Shown here in pieces: positions 4,926 to 5,735 of a stretch of DNA of 5,735 nucleotides (position 1 is its first letter; every line of letters starts with the position of its first letter). Below the pieces are notes generated by a model. The model was not told the origin of the DNA, did no database searches, and saw nothing but the letters and a program-made list of their open reading frames with translations. The translations under genes and the position numbers were made by a program. Source of the DNA: Candidatus Zixiibacteriota bacterium (lineage in GTDB: Bacteria; Zixibacteria; MSB-5A5; GN15; FEB-12). The DNA lies in NCBI GenBank assembly GCA_018816665.1, contig JAHIVM010000273.1, positions 1 through 5,735 of the forward strand, given 5' to 3'.

Positions 4926-5735
4926 TTACCGCAAGTCCTTGCGTTCGGAAAGCACCGGGACCGACACATTTCTCAATTCTCCCGGAAACTTCACATCGTA
5001 CTCCTGATACAGAGAATCCCGGAAGTCCATCCATGCCCGGCGCTGGTCAATCCTGCGAAGGATACCGCGGATAGTACCCGTCACCGACGGGAGGGTTTTG
5101 GATCGTTGCCGTTCGAGGACTTTGATCACGAAGTACCCCTTGGGGGTCGTTGCCAGATCGGCAATCGAACCGTCGCGGACCCGCAGGGCGGCCCGGTAGT
5201 AGCCCCGGTCGACATCCTTCTCTCCTATCTTGCCGACATCTTCGAATTTGACATCGTATCCCTGGGCCTCACCGTAATCCAGCGCCAGGTCGTACAGCTC
5301 GATACCAGTCTGGGCCTGCGCATGCAGGAATACGGCCAGGGCGGAGTCTTTTACCTTCAGGTGCTGAATCGTCAACGGCTTTTCAACCACATACTCGTCG
5401 ATATGGTCGTTGTAGTATTTTTCGATGGCGGCATCGCTGGGGTCATACGATTCGTTGCCGCGACGTTTTTGCAGAATCAATGCCTTCGCCTTGGTATGCC
5501 AGAGATAGTCAAGACGATCGACTACTCCGGGCAGCGTGTCATAACCGCGCTTGCGCGCTTCCTCCACAATTCGATATGGTTCCGAGGCGGCAATAATCAT
5601 TTCCCGGCGCATCTCAGCGGTCGTGCTGTCGACTTTGTACCGTCGGCGGAACGGCTCCTCCAGCGATTTGATAAGAGCACCGTCGAGCGTATCCTTACCG
5701 TTCACAATGCCACACCATTCGCGGTCATCCACGTA
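4926..5735 (-). CDS. SurA/PpiC-like peptidyl-prolyl cis-trans isomerase, N-terminus beyond window
   Basis: The 269 visible codons are the C-terminal part of a periplasmic-type parvulin foldase; the frame stays open through the right edge. A GTG at 5732 could start it but would omit the signal peptide, so the true start is probably outside. Numbering from the first visible codon, the chaperone-like helical part includes CGIVNGKDTLDGAL (8-21), as in SurA_N domains, and a long helical stretch to about 93. IEKYYNDHIDEYVVEK (104-119) is the usual lead-in to the rotamase domain at about 121-209, which begins TIQHLKVKD (cf. the usual RHILV) and ends TTPKGYFVIKVLERQ (196-210). The central GGDLG-like turn is replaced by FEDVGKIGE, so isomerase activity is doubtful and a chaperone role is possible. 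A C-terminal helix with RAWMDFRDSLYQEYDVKF (233-250) follows. Substrates may be outer-membrane or exported proteins. Confidence 0.8.
   Translation of the reverse strand, partial: YVDDREWCGIVNGKDTLDGALIKSLEEPFRRRYKVDSTTAEMRREMIIAASEPYRIVEEARKRGYDTLPGVVDRLDYLWHTKAKALILQKRRGNESYDPSDAAIEKYYNDHIDEYVVEKPLTIQHLKVKDSALAVFLHAQAQTGIELYDLALDYGEAQGYDVKFEDVGKIGEKDVDRGYYRAALRVRDGSIADLATTPKGYFVIKVLERQRSKTLPSVTGTIRGILRRIDQRRAWMDFRDSLYQEYDVKFPGELRNVSVPVLSERKDLR

Overview
The window is a bacterial chromosomal segment of ordinary, gene-dense architecture at moderate GC (estimated by eye, mid-50s percent). Every supportable gene lies on the minus strand, so transcription runs from high to low coordinates. A lipoprotein signal peptide and a periplasmic parvulin-type foldase suggest a Gram-negative (diderm) bacterium. 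The mix of proteins would suit an uncultured lineage of the FCB group or a deltaproteobacterium-like lineage, but that is a weak guess from sequence feel, not a measured placement.

Layout from right to left, in the direction of transcription. (i) 5735-4926 is the C-terminal part of a SurA/PpiC-like peptidyl-prolyl isomerase. It is followed after 7 bp by a polytopic membrane protein of the dolichol/phytol/diacylglycerol kinase family (4918-4295). (ii) A 228-bp intergenic region (4067-4294) carries two inverted repeats and a promoter with a perfect TATAAT. It drives a 68-aa cold-shock-domain protein (4066-3860) that ends at a strong intrinsic terminator (3835-3804). (iii) A second promoter (3768-3740) lies right after that terminator. 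It starts a five-gene run: low-specificity L-threonine aldolase (3732-2701), a lipoprotein of unknown function (2696-1782), a short RNase Z-like metallo-beta-lactamase-fold hydrolase (1727-963), a GNAT N-acetyltransferase (939-433) and an enoyl-CoA hydratase/isomerase cut by the window edge (404-1).

The five genes of the last run are separated by 4, 54, 23 and 28 bp with no visible terminator between them, so one transcript is likely. Their predicted activities (amino-acid cleavage, phosphodiester or other hydrolysis, acetyl transfer, acyl-CoA chemistry) do not form one obvious pathway. No mobile element, CRISPR array, tRNA or rRNA was seen, and I see no convincing undescribed system. The points most worth checking are the predicted leaderless start of the aldolase transcript, the inverted repeat over the cold-shock promoter, the orphan lipoprotein coupled to the aldolase, and the unassigned substrate of the kinase-family membrane protein.
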